A stretch of DNA of 64,000 nucleotides from Streptomyces venezuelae (GTDB taxonomy: Bacteria; Actinomycetota; Actinomycetes; Streptomycetales; Streptomycetaceae). Under the pieces are notes generated by a model that saw only the letters and a program-made list of their open reading frames with translations, did no database searches and was not told where the DNA came from. The translations under genes were made by a program, and so were the position numbers. The stretch is taken from assembly GCF_008642375.1 (NCBI RefSeq), contig NZ_CP029194.1:1674001-1738000 (forward strand), in the 5' to 3' direction. Of this stretch, positions 27,651-35,458 are shown piece after piece; the stretch's first letter is position 1, and each line of letters starts with the position of its first letter.

Positions 27651-28175
27651 ATGCAGTTCGGCCGTACCTACGAAGAGTTCGAAGTCGGTGCCGTCTACAA
27701 GCACTGGCCCGGAAAGACGGTCACCGAGTACGACGACCATCTCTTCTGTCTGCTGACGATGAACCACCATCCGCTGCACATGGATGTGAATTACGCCGAG
27801 AACACGACGGACTTCGGCAAGAACGTCGTCGTCGGCAACTACATCTACTCGCTGCTGCTCGGCATGTCCGTGCCGGACGTCTCCGGCAAGGCCATCGCCA
27901 ACCTGGAGATCGAGTCGCTGCGGCACGTGGCGCCGACCTTCCACGGGGACACGATCTACGGCGAGACGACGGTCCTGGACAAGACCCCGTCGAAGTCGAA
28001 GAACGACCGCGGCATCGTCTACGTCGAGACCAAGGGCTACAAGCAGGACGGCACCCTCGTGTGCGTCTTCCGCCGCAAGGTGATGGTGCCCACCGAGACG
28101 TACATCAAGGAGCGCGGCGGCGAGCAGCCCGGCCGCCCCGAGCTGATCGAGCCCGCCAAGAAGACGGAGAAGTAG
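27651..28175 (+). CDS. MaoC-family mesaconyl-CoA hydratase
   Basis: 174 residues, four nt after the lyase stop. Hot-dog fold with the MaoC catalytic Asp/His area in VTEYDDHLFCLLTMNHHPLHMD, an Asn-Tyr segment VNYAENT, and VVVGNYIYSLLLGMSV from the central helix. The C-terminal strands (RHVAPTFHGDTIYGETTVLD) are those of R-hydratases. In the ethylmalonyl-CoA pathway the hydratase (Mch) adds water to mesaconyl-C1-CoA, giving beta-methylmalyl-CoA, the substrate of the preceding lyase. At this length it is a single-domain enzyme, smaller than the double-domain Mch of alphaproteobacteria, so the assignment rests on operon context. Confidence 0.88.
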   Translation: MQFGRTYEEFEVGAVYKHWPGKTVTEYDDHLFCLLTMNHHPLHMDVNYAENTTDFGKNVVVGNYIYSLLLGMSVPDVSGKAIANLEIESLRHVAPTFHGDTIYGETTVLDKTPSKSKNDRGIVYVETKGYKQDGTLVCVFRRKVMVPTETYIKERGGEQPGRPELIEPAKKTEK

Positions 28176-28177
28176 CC

Positions 28178-29383
28178 ATGGCCCGACTCGCCCAGACCGC
28201 CGGGCTCACGGACGTCCAGCAGGAGATCCTCAAGACCGTCCGGGAGTTCGTCGACAAGGAGATCATCCCGGTCGCCACCGAGCTGGAGCACCGCGACGAG
28301 TACCCCCAGCAGATCGTCGACGGGCTCAAGGAGCTCGGCCTCTTCGGTCTGATGATCCCCGAGGAGTACGGGGGCCTGGGCGAGTCGCTGCTCACCTACG
28401 CGCTGTGCGTGGAGGAGATCGCCCGCGGCTGGATGTCGGTCTCCGGCATCATCAACACGCACTTCATCGTCGCGTACATGCTGAAGCAGCACGGCACGCA
28501 GGAGCAGAAGGACTACTTCCTTCCGCGGATGGCGGCCGGCGAGACGCGCGGCGCCTTCTCGATGTCGGAGCCGGGCCTCGGCTCGGACGTGTCGGCCATC
28601 ACCTCGAAGGCGGTCAAGGACGGCGACGAGTACGTCCTCAACGGCCAGAAGATGTGGCTGACGAACGGCGGAACGTCAACGCTGGTCGCCGTTCTCGTCC
28701 GAAGTGACGAAGGACACCCGGAGGGCACCGCCCCCCACAAGTCGATGACGACCTTCCTCGTCGAGAAGGAGCCCGGCTTCGGAGAGGTCCGCCCCGGCCT
28801 CACCATCCCCGGGAAGATCGACAAGATGGGTTACAAGGGCGTCGACACGACCGAGCTCATCATGGACGGACTGCGCATTCCGGCCAATCGGGTGCTCGGC
28901 GGCACGACCGGCCGCGGGTTTTACCAAATGATGGACGGCGTGGAAGTCGGCCGCGTGAACGTGGCGGCGCGTGGTTGCGGTGTCGCACAGCGTGCTTTCG
29001 AACTGGGTGTCTCTTATGCCCAGCAACGTCACACTTTCGGCAAGCCGATCGCCGAACACCAGGCGATTCAGTTCAAGCTTGCCGAGATGGCTACCAAGGT
29101 CGAGGCCGCTCATGCCATGATGGTGAACGCAGCACGCAAAAAGGACTCCGGGGAACGAAACGACCTCGAAGCAGGGATGGCGAAGTACCTCGCCTCCGAA
29201 TACTGCAAGGAGGTCGTCGAGGATGCCTTCCGCATCCACGGCGGTTACGGGTTCTCCAAGGAGTACGAGATCGAGCGTCTCTACCGCGAGGCGCCGATGC
29301 TGCTCATCGGTGAAGGTACCGCCGAGATCCAGAAAATGATCATTGGTCGTCGGCTCCTGGAGGAGTACCGATTCCAGGGTTGA
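28178..29383 (+). CDS. Acyl-CoA dehydrogenase, probable methylsuccinyl-CoA dehydrogenase of the operon
   Basis: 401 residues from ATG 28178, two nt after the hydratase stop. FAD-dependent ACAD signatures: GAFSMSEPGLGSDVSAI, MWLTNGG, RQHTFG-type QQRHTFGKPI, and the C-terminal IHGGYGFSKEYEIERLYREAPML followed by IGEGTAEIQKMIIGR. The catalytic base would be the Glu in YGFSKEYEIERLYRE or GEGT, by family analogy. The operon lacks any other candidate for methylsuccinyl-CoA oxidation, so that role is likely, though the alphaproteobacterial enzyme is longer. Codon use changes inside the gene: the first two thirds are almost wholly G/C at third positions, while from about 28670 many A/T-ending codons appear. 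Confidence 0.88.
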   Translation: MARLAQTAGLTDVQQEILKTVREFVDKEIIPVATELEHRDEYPQQIVDGLKELGLFGLMIPEEYGGLGESLLTYALCVEEIARGWMSVSGIINTHFIVAYMLKQHGTQEQKDYFLPRMAAGETRGAFSMSEPGLGSDVSAITSKAVKDGDEYVLNGQKMWLTNGGTSTLVAVLVRSDEGHPEGTAPHKSMTTFLVEKEPGFGEVRPGLTIPGKIDKMGYKGVDTTELIMDGLRIPANRVLGGTTGRGFYQMMDGVEVGRVNVAARGCGVAQRAFELGVSYAQQRHTFGKPIAEHQAIQFKLAEMATKVEAAHAMMVNAARKKDSGERNDLEAGMAKYLASEYCKEVVEDAFRIHGGYGFSKEYEIERLYREAPMLLIGEGTAEIQKMIIGRRLLEEYRFQG

Positions 29384-29552
29384 TTGTCGCGTTTGAGTCG
29401 GTTCGGCCGCGAAGAAGATCACACCCTGTGTTCGCCTTCCGGCCGTCGACTCGGTTCCTGGCTTGCCCAGTTGCGCCCCGCAACCGATAGCATCGCCGGA
29501 AAGCCGCCGTCCCCCGTTGCCAGTGCGGCATCATCCGCTACGAAGGTCATCC

Positions 29553-30209
29553 ATGCCCGACAGTCGAACCTCTGCACATCGCGACAGCCTCAAGGGCGTA
29601 CGCATCGCACGCGGAGCATCGCCGTGGCTTCTGCCGACCGTGGCCACCGCGGCGCTCAGCCTCGTGCGCTCCCGCAACTCGAAGCGCGCCGCGGCCATCG
29701 CCGTGCCGACCACCGCTCTCGCGGCCGGCATGCTGTGGTTCTTCCGCGACCCCGAGCGCGAGATCGCTCAGGGCCGGGTCATCTCCCCCGCCGACGGTGT
29801 GGTGCAGAGCATCATGCCGTGGAAGGACGGGCGCACCCGGGTCGCCATCTTCATGAGCCCGCTGAACGTCCACGTCAACCGCGCGCCGCTGGCCGGCACC
29901 GTGACGTCCGTGGAGCACGTCCCCGGTGGGTTCGTGCCGGCGTTCAACAAGGAGAGCGAGAACAACGAGCGCGTTGTCTGGCACTTCGACACCGAGCTCG
30001 GCGACATCGAGATGGTCCAGATCGCGGGTGCCGTCGCACGACGCATCGTGCCGTACATCCCGCAGGGGACGAAGGTCGAGCAGGGTGACCGGATCGGTCT
30101 GATCCGCTTCGGCTCGCGGGTCGACATCTACCTCCCGGAGGGTGTCGAGGTCGCCGTCGAGGTCGGCCAGGCCACAACCGCGGGGGTGACTCGCATTGAC
30201 CGTGATTGA
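29553..30209 (+). CDS. psd: Phosphatidylserine decarboxylase proenzyme
   Basis: 218 residues from ATG 29553 with GAAGG upstream. Short (PSD-A type) form. A hydrophobic segment at about 24-65 anchors it to the membrane and is followed by FFRDPER. The autocleavage site is the Gly-Ser in RFGSRVD near residue 187, where the Ser becomes the pyruvoyl group; MSPLNVHVNRAP and SPADGVV are conserved. It decarboxylates phosphatidylserine to phosphatidylethanolamine. It overlaps pssA by 14 nt, so the two are translationally coupled. It follows the acyl-CoA dehydrogenase after a 169-bp, less GC-rich gap that could carry its own promoter. Confidence 0.95.
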   Translation: MPDSRTSAHRDSLKGVRIARGASPWLLPTVATAALSLVRSRNSKRAAAIAVPTTALAAGMLWFFRDPEREIAQGRVISPADGVVQSIMPWKDGRTRVAIFMSPLNVHVNRAPLAGTVTSVEHVPGGFVPAFNKESENNERVVWHFDTELGDIEMVQIAGAVARRIVPYIPQGTKVEQGDRIGLIRFGSRVDIYLPEGVEVAVEVGQATTAGVTRIDRD

Positions 30210-31074
30210 TCCCGACACACGCGCTGCCGAATGGGCTGCCGACGCCGAGGCGGAGGCGGCCGAAGAGGCCGAGGAGATGCCGCTGTCGTTGAGGCTGTCC
30301 ATAGCGGACGCCCTCACGCTCGGTAACGCCACGTGCGGCTTCATGGCGGTCTACTTCACGACGACCGGCATCCTGATCCCGCACCTCACCGGCAGCACGG
30401 AGACCGGCATGGCGCGCAACAGCGCCGCCACCGCCGTGATCCTGATGCTGGCCGCGGCGATCTTCGACCTCTTCGACGGCATCGTGGCGCGCAAGCTCCG
30501 CAGCTCGCCGATGGGCGCCGAGCTCGACAACCTGTCGGACCTCATCAGCTTCGGTCTGGCCCCGGCCTACTTCGTCCTCGTGTACGGAATGGTCGCGGTG
30601 CCGGACGGCGCACAGCAGAAGGTCTCGGCGGTGGCCGCGGTCGCGGTGCTGCTCGCCGTGGTGCTGAGGCTCGCGAGATTCTCGTGCGTGACGATGAAGG
30701 ACGGCATGTTCCAGGGCATGCCGAGCCCCTTCGGCGCGCTGACGGTCGTCTCGATCGTGCTTCTGGAGCTGCCGTTCGTCCCGACGCTCCTCGCGATCAT
30801 CGGGGTGGCCTGGCTGATGGTGAGCCGGGTCGAGTACCCCAAGCCGCGGGGTGTCCTCGCGGTGGCGATGCTCGGCTGGATCGTCGGAGCGATGGGCATG
30901 CTGGCCGCCTGGGCGTTCGACGCCCCGGGCGGGGCGTTCCTGCTCCAGACCGGGTGTGCGCTCCAGGTGGTGATGGGCGCCGTGATCCCCCTCTTCGCGA
31001 CGGCCCGCCGGGTGAACACCTTCCGCGGCAACCGGCGTGAGAGCCGGGAGGCCCGCGCGGCGCAGCTGCGGTAG
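30196..31074 (+). CDS. pssA: CDP-diacylglycerol--serine O-phosphatidyltransferase
   Basis: 292 residues. TTG 30196 is chosen because GGGGGTGA lies 7 nt upstream; GTG 30202 is an alternative. A Glu/Ala-rich N-terminal leader precedes the CDP-alcohol phosphatidyltransferase motif DxxDGxxARxxxxxxxxGxxxDxxxD, seen as DLFDGIVARK...GAELDNLSD near residues 92-116. About seven or eight hydrophobic helices follow, ending in an Arg-rich cytoplasmic tail (RRESREARAAQLR). The enzyme condenses CDP-diacylglycerol and L-serine to phosphatidylserine, the substrate of the overlapping upstream psd product. The gene is closed by a strong terminator. Confidence 0.95.
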   Translation: MTVIDPDTRAAEWAADAEAEAAEEAEEMPLSLRLSIADALTLGNATCGFMAVYFTTTGILIPHLTGSTETGMARNSAATAVILMLAAAIFDLFDGIVARKLRSSPMGAELDNLSDLISFGLAPAYFVLVYGMVAVPDGAQQKVSAVAAVAVLLAVVLRLARFSCVTMKDGMFQGMPSPFGALTVVSIVLLELPFVPTLLAIIGVAWLMVSRVEYPKPRGVLAVAMLGWIVGAMGMLAAWAFDAPGGAFLLQTGCALQVVMGAVIPLFATARRVNTFRGNRRESREARAAQLR

Positions 31075-31096
31075 CGGAACGAACAAGCGGTACGTG

Positions 31097-31133
31097 AAGG
31101 GCCCCGGGAGGCGACGAGCCTCCCGGGGCCCTT
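31097..31133. terminator. Perfect 16-bp terminator after psd-pssA
   Basis: 31097-31112 pairs perfectly with 31118-31133 around the loop GACGA, and the right arm ends in CCCTTT. It separates the pssA end from the convergent GNAT gene, so it can work both ways. Confidence 0.92.
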
Positions 31134-31142
31134 TCGCATGCC

Positions 31143-32153
31143 CTAGAGCTTCTTGTAGTACAGCGTGGTGGGGCGGAGGGTGCCGGCCGGGTCTGCGGCG
31201 AAGTCGGGGATCGCGCCGGCGGCCGTCCAGCCCGCTCCCCGGTAGAGGCGCTCGGCGGGGCTGTCGGTCTGGGTGTCCAGGACCAGCAGGGTGAGGCCGG
31301 TCGCGGCGGCGTGGGCCTCGGCCGTGTCGAGCAGGCGCCGTCCGAGGCCGCGGCCGCGGGCGGAGCTGTGGACGAGGAGCCGGGCGATCTCGCCGCGGTG
31401 CCGGCCGTTGGCGGTGCCGGTACGGACGAGGGTCACGACACCGGTCAGGCCGCCGTCCGGGGCGTGGGAGGCCCAGACGTCCCGTGTGCCCGCCGCGGCC
31501 TCCTCGGCGACGCCCGACCACCAGGCGGCCGCCACGGCCGTCTCCAGGGGCGCCAGGAAGCCCACGGAGGCCCCGCCGTCGACGGCGTCCACGAGGAGCG
31601 CGGCAAGAGCGCCGGCGGCGTGGGCCCGTACCGCCTCGGGAGACAGGAGCGTGACGGCGTCGACCGGCTTCTCCAGGCAGAGGAGGTCCGGCCGCTCGTC
31701 CCAGGGGGCGACGGTGGCGAAGCCGAGGCTCCGGTAGAGGGCGAGCGGCTCCTCGCGCCAGGACCAGACCGTGAGGCGCACGGCGGGTGCTCCGGAGGCG
31801 GCGGCCCGGCGCAGGGCCTCGGCCATGAGCGTCTTCGCGAGGCCCTTCCGCCGGGCCTCGGGTGCGACCCAGAGCCGCTTGATCTCGGGGGGTCGGCCCT
31901 CGCGGGGCGCCTTGAGGACGACGCAGCCGGCCGGGGCGTCGGCGCCGGCGGGGGTGGCCAGCAGGACCGTGTCGGCGGCGAAGGCGGCGGCGGGGTCCTC
32001 GGTCTCGGCGCGGTATACGGCCGGGAGCTCCGCGACCGTCTCCACGGCCGTCCCCTTCTCGGCCTGGTTGACCAGGTGGTAGGCGCCGAGCAGGGCGGCG
32101 AGGTCCGGGTGGGAGCGGTTCTCCTCGATGTGCGCGGTCATGCGTGCAGTCAT
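31143..32153 (-). CDS. Double-domain GNAT N-acetyltransferase
   Basis: 336 residues from ATG 32153; ATG 32141 is an alternative and neither has a good ribosome binding site. Two GNAT folds in tandem: the first has RLWVAPEARRKGLAKTLM (acetyl-CoA binding RxxGxG/A loop) at about 95-112. The second has IARLLVHSSARGRGLGRRLLDTA near 260-282 and ends with AERLYRGAGW. Both acyl-CoA loops look intact. Streptomycete double-GNAT proteins include mycothiol synthase-like and antibiotic acetyltransferases, but there is no specific signature here, so the substrate is unknown. It is divergent from the epimerase gene across 58 bp. Confidence 0.88.
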   Translation of the reverse strand: MTARMTAHIEENRSHPDLAALLGAYHLVNQAEKGTAVETVAELPAVYRAETEDPAAAFAADTVLLATPAGADAPAGCVVLKAPREGRPPEIKRLWVAPEARRKGLAKTLMAEALRRAAASGAPAVRLTVWSWREEPLALYRSLGFATVAPWDERPDLLCLEKPVDAVTLLSPEAVRAHAAGALAALLVDAVDGGASVGFLAPLETAVAAAWWSGVAEEAAAGTRDVWASHAPDGGLTGVVTLVRTGTANGRHRGEIARLLVHSSARGRGLGRRLLDTAEAHAAATGLTLLVLDTQTDSPAERLYRGAGWTAAGAIPDFAADPAGTLRPTTLYYKKL

Positions 32154-32198
32154 GGCCCGAGCTTCACACCGGGATGTTTCCGGGAGGTGAAGATCTTT

Positions 32199-32204
32199 TA
32201 CGCT
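32199..32204 (+). promoter_or_regulatory. Candidate -10 box for a leaderless epimerase mRNA
   Basis: TACGCT ends 7 nt before ATG 32212, so transcription would begin at or next to the start codon. No ribosome binding site is needed for such a leaderless message. The -35 region is weak. Confidence 0.4.
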
Positions 32205-32211
32205 GGGGCGC

Positions 32212-33048
32212 ATGCGTGTACTGGTCGCGGGCGCCACGGGCGCCGTGGGTCGTCAGCTCGTTCCCCGCCTCGAAGCGGCGGGGCACGAGGTCGTGGGCAT
32301 CTCCCGGCGCGGTCCGCGCCCGGTGGACGTGCTCGATGCCGGGGCGGTGCGCCGGGCGGTGGCCGAGGCCGCGCCGGACGCCGTGGTGCACCAGCTGACG
32401 GACCTGGGCGGCGCGGACGGCGCCGCGAACAACCGGGTGCGGATCGAGGGCACCCGGAACCTCGTGGACGCGGCGCGGGAGGCGGGCGTCGGGCGGATCG
32501 TCGCGCAGTCGATCAGCTGGGCGTACGCCCCCGGGGACGCGCCGGCCGACGAGTCCGTACCGCTCGACGGGACGGAGGAGCTGCCCCGGGCGAGGATCGT
32601 CGCCGGGGTGCGGGCCCTGGAGGCCGTGGTGTCCGAGCTCCCCGAGGCCGTGGTCCTGCGGTACGGGATCCTCTACGGGCCCGGCACCTGGTACGCGCCG
32701 GACGGCGCGGTGGCCGCCGCGCTGGCCGGGGACCCGGAGGCCCGGTTCCTGGGCAGCACGGCGGCGGACGCCTCGGTGAGCTCGTTCGTGCACGTCGCCG
32801 ATGCCGCCGACGCGGCCGTACGGGCCCTCGCGTGGCCCTCGGGGGCGTACAACGTGGTGGACGACGAGCCCGCCGCCGGTCACGACTGGCTGCCGGTCCT
32901 GGCGGAGGTGCTCGGTGTCCCGGCCCCGGCGCGGGCCGAGGGGCGGACGCCCTGGGCCCGGGGCGCGGTGAACGCCCGGGCCCGGGCCCTCGGCTGGACC
33001 CCGGCCCGCCCGTCCTGGCGGACCGGGTTCACGGATCAGGGCGTGTAG
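32212..33048 (+). CDS. NAD(P)-dependent epimerase/dehydratase family protein
   Basis: 278 residues from ATG 32212. Extended short-chain dehydrogenase: the N-terminal VLVAGATGAVGRQLVPRL is the GxxGxxG dinucleotide loop. A second conserved area is VAQSISWAYAPG, where the usual catalytic YxxxK is not obvious, so it may be an atypical SDR binding NAD(P)H. LRYGILYGPGTWYAPDG is a common substrate-side motif and FVHVADAADAAVRAL matches extended SDRs. The function is unknown. Its stop overlaps the convergent ABC solute-binding protein gene by 13 nt. Leaderless transcription is suggested by the promoter spacing. Confidence 0.85.
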   Translation: MRVLVAGATGAVGRQLVPRLEAAGHEVVGISRRGPRPVDVLDAGAVRRAVAEAAPDAVVHQLTDLGGADGAANNRVRIEGTRNLVDAAREAGVGRIVAQSISWAYAPGDAPADESVPLDGTEELPRARIVAGVRALEAVVSELPEAVVLRYGILYGPGTWYAPDGAVAAALAGDPEARFLGSTAADASVSSFVHVADAADAAVRALAWPSGAYNVVDDEPAAGHDWLPVLAEVLGVPAPARAEGRTPWARGAVNARARALGWTPARPSWRTGFTDQGV

Positions 33049-34301
33049 GACTTCGCCGCCTCCGCGACGAAGGGCTTCCGGACGGTGCGCATGCCGCCGG
33101 GGACGGACTTGTCGGGCTGGATGATGACGGACTCAAGGGAGGAAGGTGCCTTCGGGTCGCCCAGGTCGTGGGTCATGCCGAAGCCCGCGTCGTGGGCCTT
33201 CAGGCTCAGGAGCGCCTTGTCGACGCCCTCGCGGGTGAGGTCCTTGTCCGCGCAGGCCTTCTTCAGCGCCTCGCCGAAGACGCCGGCCGCGGTCCAGCCG
33301 GCGACGATGCCGTTGTCGAGGCTGTCGCCCGGGTAGGCGGCCTGGTAGTCGGCGACGAGCTTCCTCGCCGTCGGGGTGTCCGCGCCGATGGGCAGGCTCG
33401 GCGAGGCGAACCAGTACATCTTCTCCAGGGCGGGACCCGCCTGGGTGCCCAGGAGCTGCGGCGCGAACGCCGAGTTGTTGCCGACGACCGGGACCTTGAG
33501 GCCGGTGGCCGCGGCGACGCCGACGAGCGAGGCCGCCTGGCGGGGGCCCGCGCTGATGACGACGGCCTTGACCCCGGCCTGCTTGAGCGCCGAGACCTGC
33601 GCCGACATGTCGTTGTCGGTGGGCTTGATCTTCTGCTCGACGACGGTCAGACCGGCCTTCCCGGCCGCGTACTTCGAGCCCTTCAGGGCGTTCTCGCCGT
33701 AGTCGCCCTCGAAGTAGACGTGGCCGAGCTTGTCTCCGGACTTCAGGCCCTTCTCCTTGAGCAGGAAGTCGACGGCGTTGATCGTCTCGACGTCGTACGT
33801 GGCGCCGAGGACGCGGATGTACGGGGAGCCGAGCAGCGAGGCGGACCAGGCCTGGGGCAGGACGAGCCCCTTGTCCTTGCCGTCGACCTGGGGCTTGACC
33901 GCGGCGACGAACGGGGAGCCGATGAACTGGGTGTAGCCGACGACCTTCGGCTCCAGCTCGGTGTAGGCGGCGAGCGCCTTCTGCGGGTCGTAGCCGTGGT
34001 CGCGGACCGTGAGCGACAGCTGCCGGCCGCAGATCCCGCCGGCGGCGTTGACCTGCTTCACGTACAGCTGCTGGGCCTGGGTGACGCTCTTGCCGAGGGT
34101 CGCGTACACGCCGGTCATGTCGGTGAGGGCGCCCAGCGCGATCGTCTTGTCGGTGACGCCCTCGCCGGTCTTCACCCCGCCCGCGCCGGTCTGCTTGCCG
34201 TCGCCGGTCTTGGCCTTCGAGCTGCATCCGGCGGCGGTGAGGGCGACCAGTGCGGCGAGCGCGGCGGCCAGGCCCCGCACGGCCTGTCGTCGGTGGTTCA
34301 T
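33036..34301 (-). CDS. Branched-chain-amino-acid-type ABC transporter substrate-binding lipoprotein
   Basis: 421 residues. The lipoprotein signal peptide has the lipobox LTAAGC with Cys26, so the mature protein is membrane-anchored outside the cell. Peripla_BP_6 (LivK-like) features: IALGALTDMTGVYATLG, AAGGICGRQLSL, YTQFIGSPFVAAV, a hinge near VVISAGPRQAASLVGVA, and NGIVAGWTAAGVFGEALK. The substrate could be branched-chain amino acids, urea or another small polar compound; the sequence does not decide. Last gene of the five-gene operon; its start overlaps the permease stop by 4 nt. Confidence 0.93.
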   Translation of the reverse strand: MNHRRQAVRGLAAALAALVALTAAGCSSKAKTGDGKQTGAGGVKTGEGVTDKTIALGALTDMTGVYATLGKSVTQAQQLYVKQVNAAGGICGRQLSLTVRDHGYDPQKALAAYTELEPKVVGYTQFIGSPFVAAVKPQVDGKDKGLVLPQAWSASLLGSPYIRVLGATYDVETINAVDFLLKEKGLKSGDKLGHVYFEGDYGENALKGSKYAAGKAGLTVVEQKIKPTDNDMSAQVSALKQAGVKAVVISAGPRQAASLVGVAAATGLKVPVVGNNSAFAPQLLGTQAGPALEKMYWFASPSLPIGADTPTARKLVADYQAAYPGDSLDNGIVAGWTAAGVFGEALKKACADKDLTREGVDKALLSLKAHDAGFGMTHDLGDPKAPSSLESVIIQPDKSVPGGMRTVRKPFVAEAAKSYTP

Positions 34302-35458
34302 CGTGCCTCCCCTGAGGGTTCGGTGGAAGAAGAGGTGGGTGTGGGGCTCTTGGGTGTGGGGTTCTGGGGTGTGGTGGGGCTCTCGGGTGGGGTGGGGCTC
34401 TGGGGTTTTCGCGCGGCGAGGCGGGCCAGGCCGCCGGGCAGGAACAGCACCACCGCGACGACGGCCGCGCCGTAGAGGTAGCGCGAGGCCTCCCCCGGTG
34501 CGATCCCGCCCGTCCCGGGGGCGGAGACCAGGGGCAGCGCGTCGCTGTACCGGGTGAGGAGCTGCGGCAGGAGGGAGACGAAGACGCCTCCGGCCACCGC
34601 GCCGGCGACCGAGCCGAGACCGCCGATGACGATCATGGCCAGGTATTCGAGGGAGAGCGCCATGCCGAAGTACTCCGGCACGGTGCGCTGGAAGACCAGG
34701 GCGAGCAGGACGCCTGCCAGGCCCGCGTACATCGAGGAGAGGACGAAGACGGCGGCGCGGTAGCGGGCCACGGGGATGCCCATGACCCCGGCGGCGATCC
34801 GGTGGTCCCGGATCGCGTTCATGGCGCGCCCCGGGCGGCCCCTGAGGACTCCGCGGGCGAAGAGCACCCCGCCGAGGAGGAGGGCGAGGCCCAGGTACCA
34901 GAGCTTCTCGACAGCGCCGAACGGGACCTGGGCGACGAGGAGTTCGGTGTCGTCGAAGGTGAGGCCGAAGAGGGAGAGGGGCGGGACGGCGCGGCCGTTG
35001 TAACCGCCGGTGAGGTCATGGGCGTTGAAGAGCACGTGCTGCCCGATGAAGATCAGGGCGAGGGTGGCGATGCCGAGGTACGCGCCGCGCAGCCGGCCCG
35101 CGATGGGGCTGAACACCCCTCCGGCCAGGCCCGCGAGGGCCACCGCGAGGACGGCGGCGAGCCAGCCGGGCAGTCCGAGACCGGCGAGTCCGTCCGTGCC
35201 GTCACCGGCGAAGAGGCAGTAGCCGTAGGCGCCGACGGCGAGGAAGAAGGCGTGCCCCATGGAGAGTTGGCCGGTGGCACCGGTCAACAGGTTGATGCCG
35301 AGGGCACCGAGGGCCGCGGCCATGGCGAACAGCCCTGCCTGGAGCCAGAACCGGTCCAGGTAGAACGGGAGCGCGACGAGGACGAGGGCGGCCGCGGCCC
35401 AGCCGTACAGCGCGGGGGTGTGGACCCGCAGGCCGCTCCGGGCGAGGGTCTCAGACAC
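34298..35458 (-). CDS. livM: ABC transporter permease, LivM type, with Pro/Thr-rich C-terminal tail
   Basis: 386 residues. About ten hydrophobic helices, with the LivM landmark GINLLTGATGQLSMGHAFFLAVGAYGY near residue 55 and the later EYLAMIVIGGLGSVAGAVAGG near 275. The last 35 residues are unusual: after LARLAARK the chain runs through SPTP/PESP/NPTPKSPTPTSS repeats, encoded by G/T-rich imperfect repeats at about 34320-34405. The Pro/Thr tail should be cytoplasmic and disordered. It forms the inner-membrane channel with the LivH protein, whose gene it overlaps by 8 nt. Confidence 0.92.
   Translation of the reverse strand: MSETLARSGLRVHTPALYGWAAAALVLVALPFYLDRFWLQAGLFAMAAALGALGINLLTGATGQLSMGHAFFLAVGAYGYCLFAGDGTDGLAGLGLPGWLAAVLAVALAGLAGGVFSPIAGRLRGAYLGIATLALIFIGQHVLFNAHDLTGGYNGRAVPPLSLFGLTFDDTELLVAQVPFGAVEKLWYLGLALLLGGVLFARGVLRGRPGRAMNAIRDHRIAAGVMGIPVARYRAAVFVLSSMYAGLAGVLLALVFQRTVPEYFGMALSLEYLAMIVIGGLGSVAGAVAGGVFVSLLPQLLTRYSDALPLVSAPGTGGIAPGEASRYLYGAAVVAVVLFLPGGLARLAARKPQSPTPPESPTTPQNPTPKSPTPTSSSTEPSGEAR

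Noticed and set aside
32164..32883. Minus-strand frame opposite the epimerase gene
   Set aside because: Antisense shadow without motifs; the plus frame starts with a clear GATGAVG dinucleotide loop.
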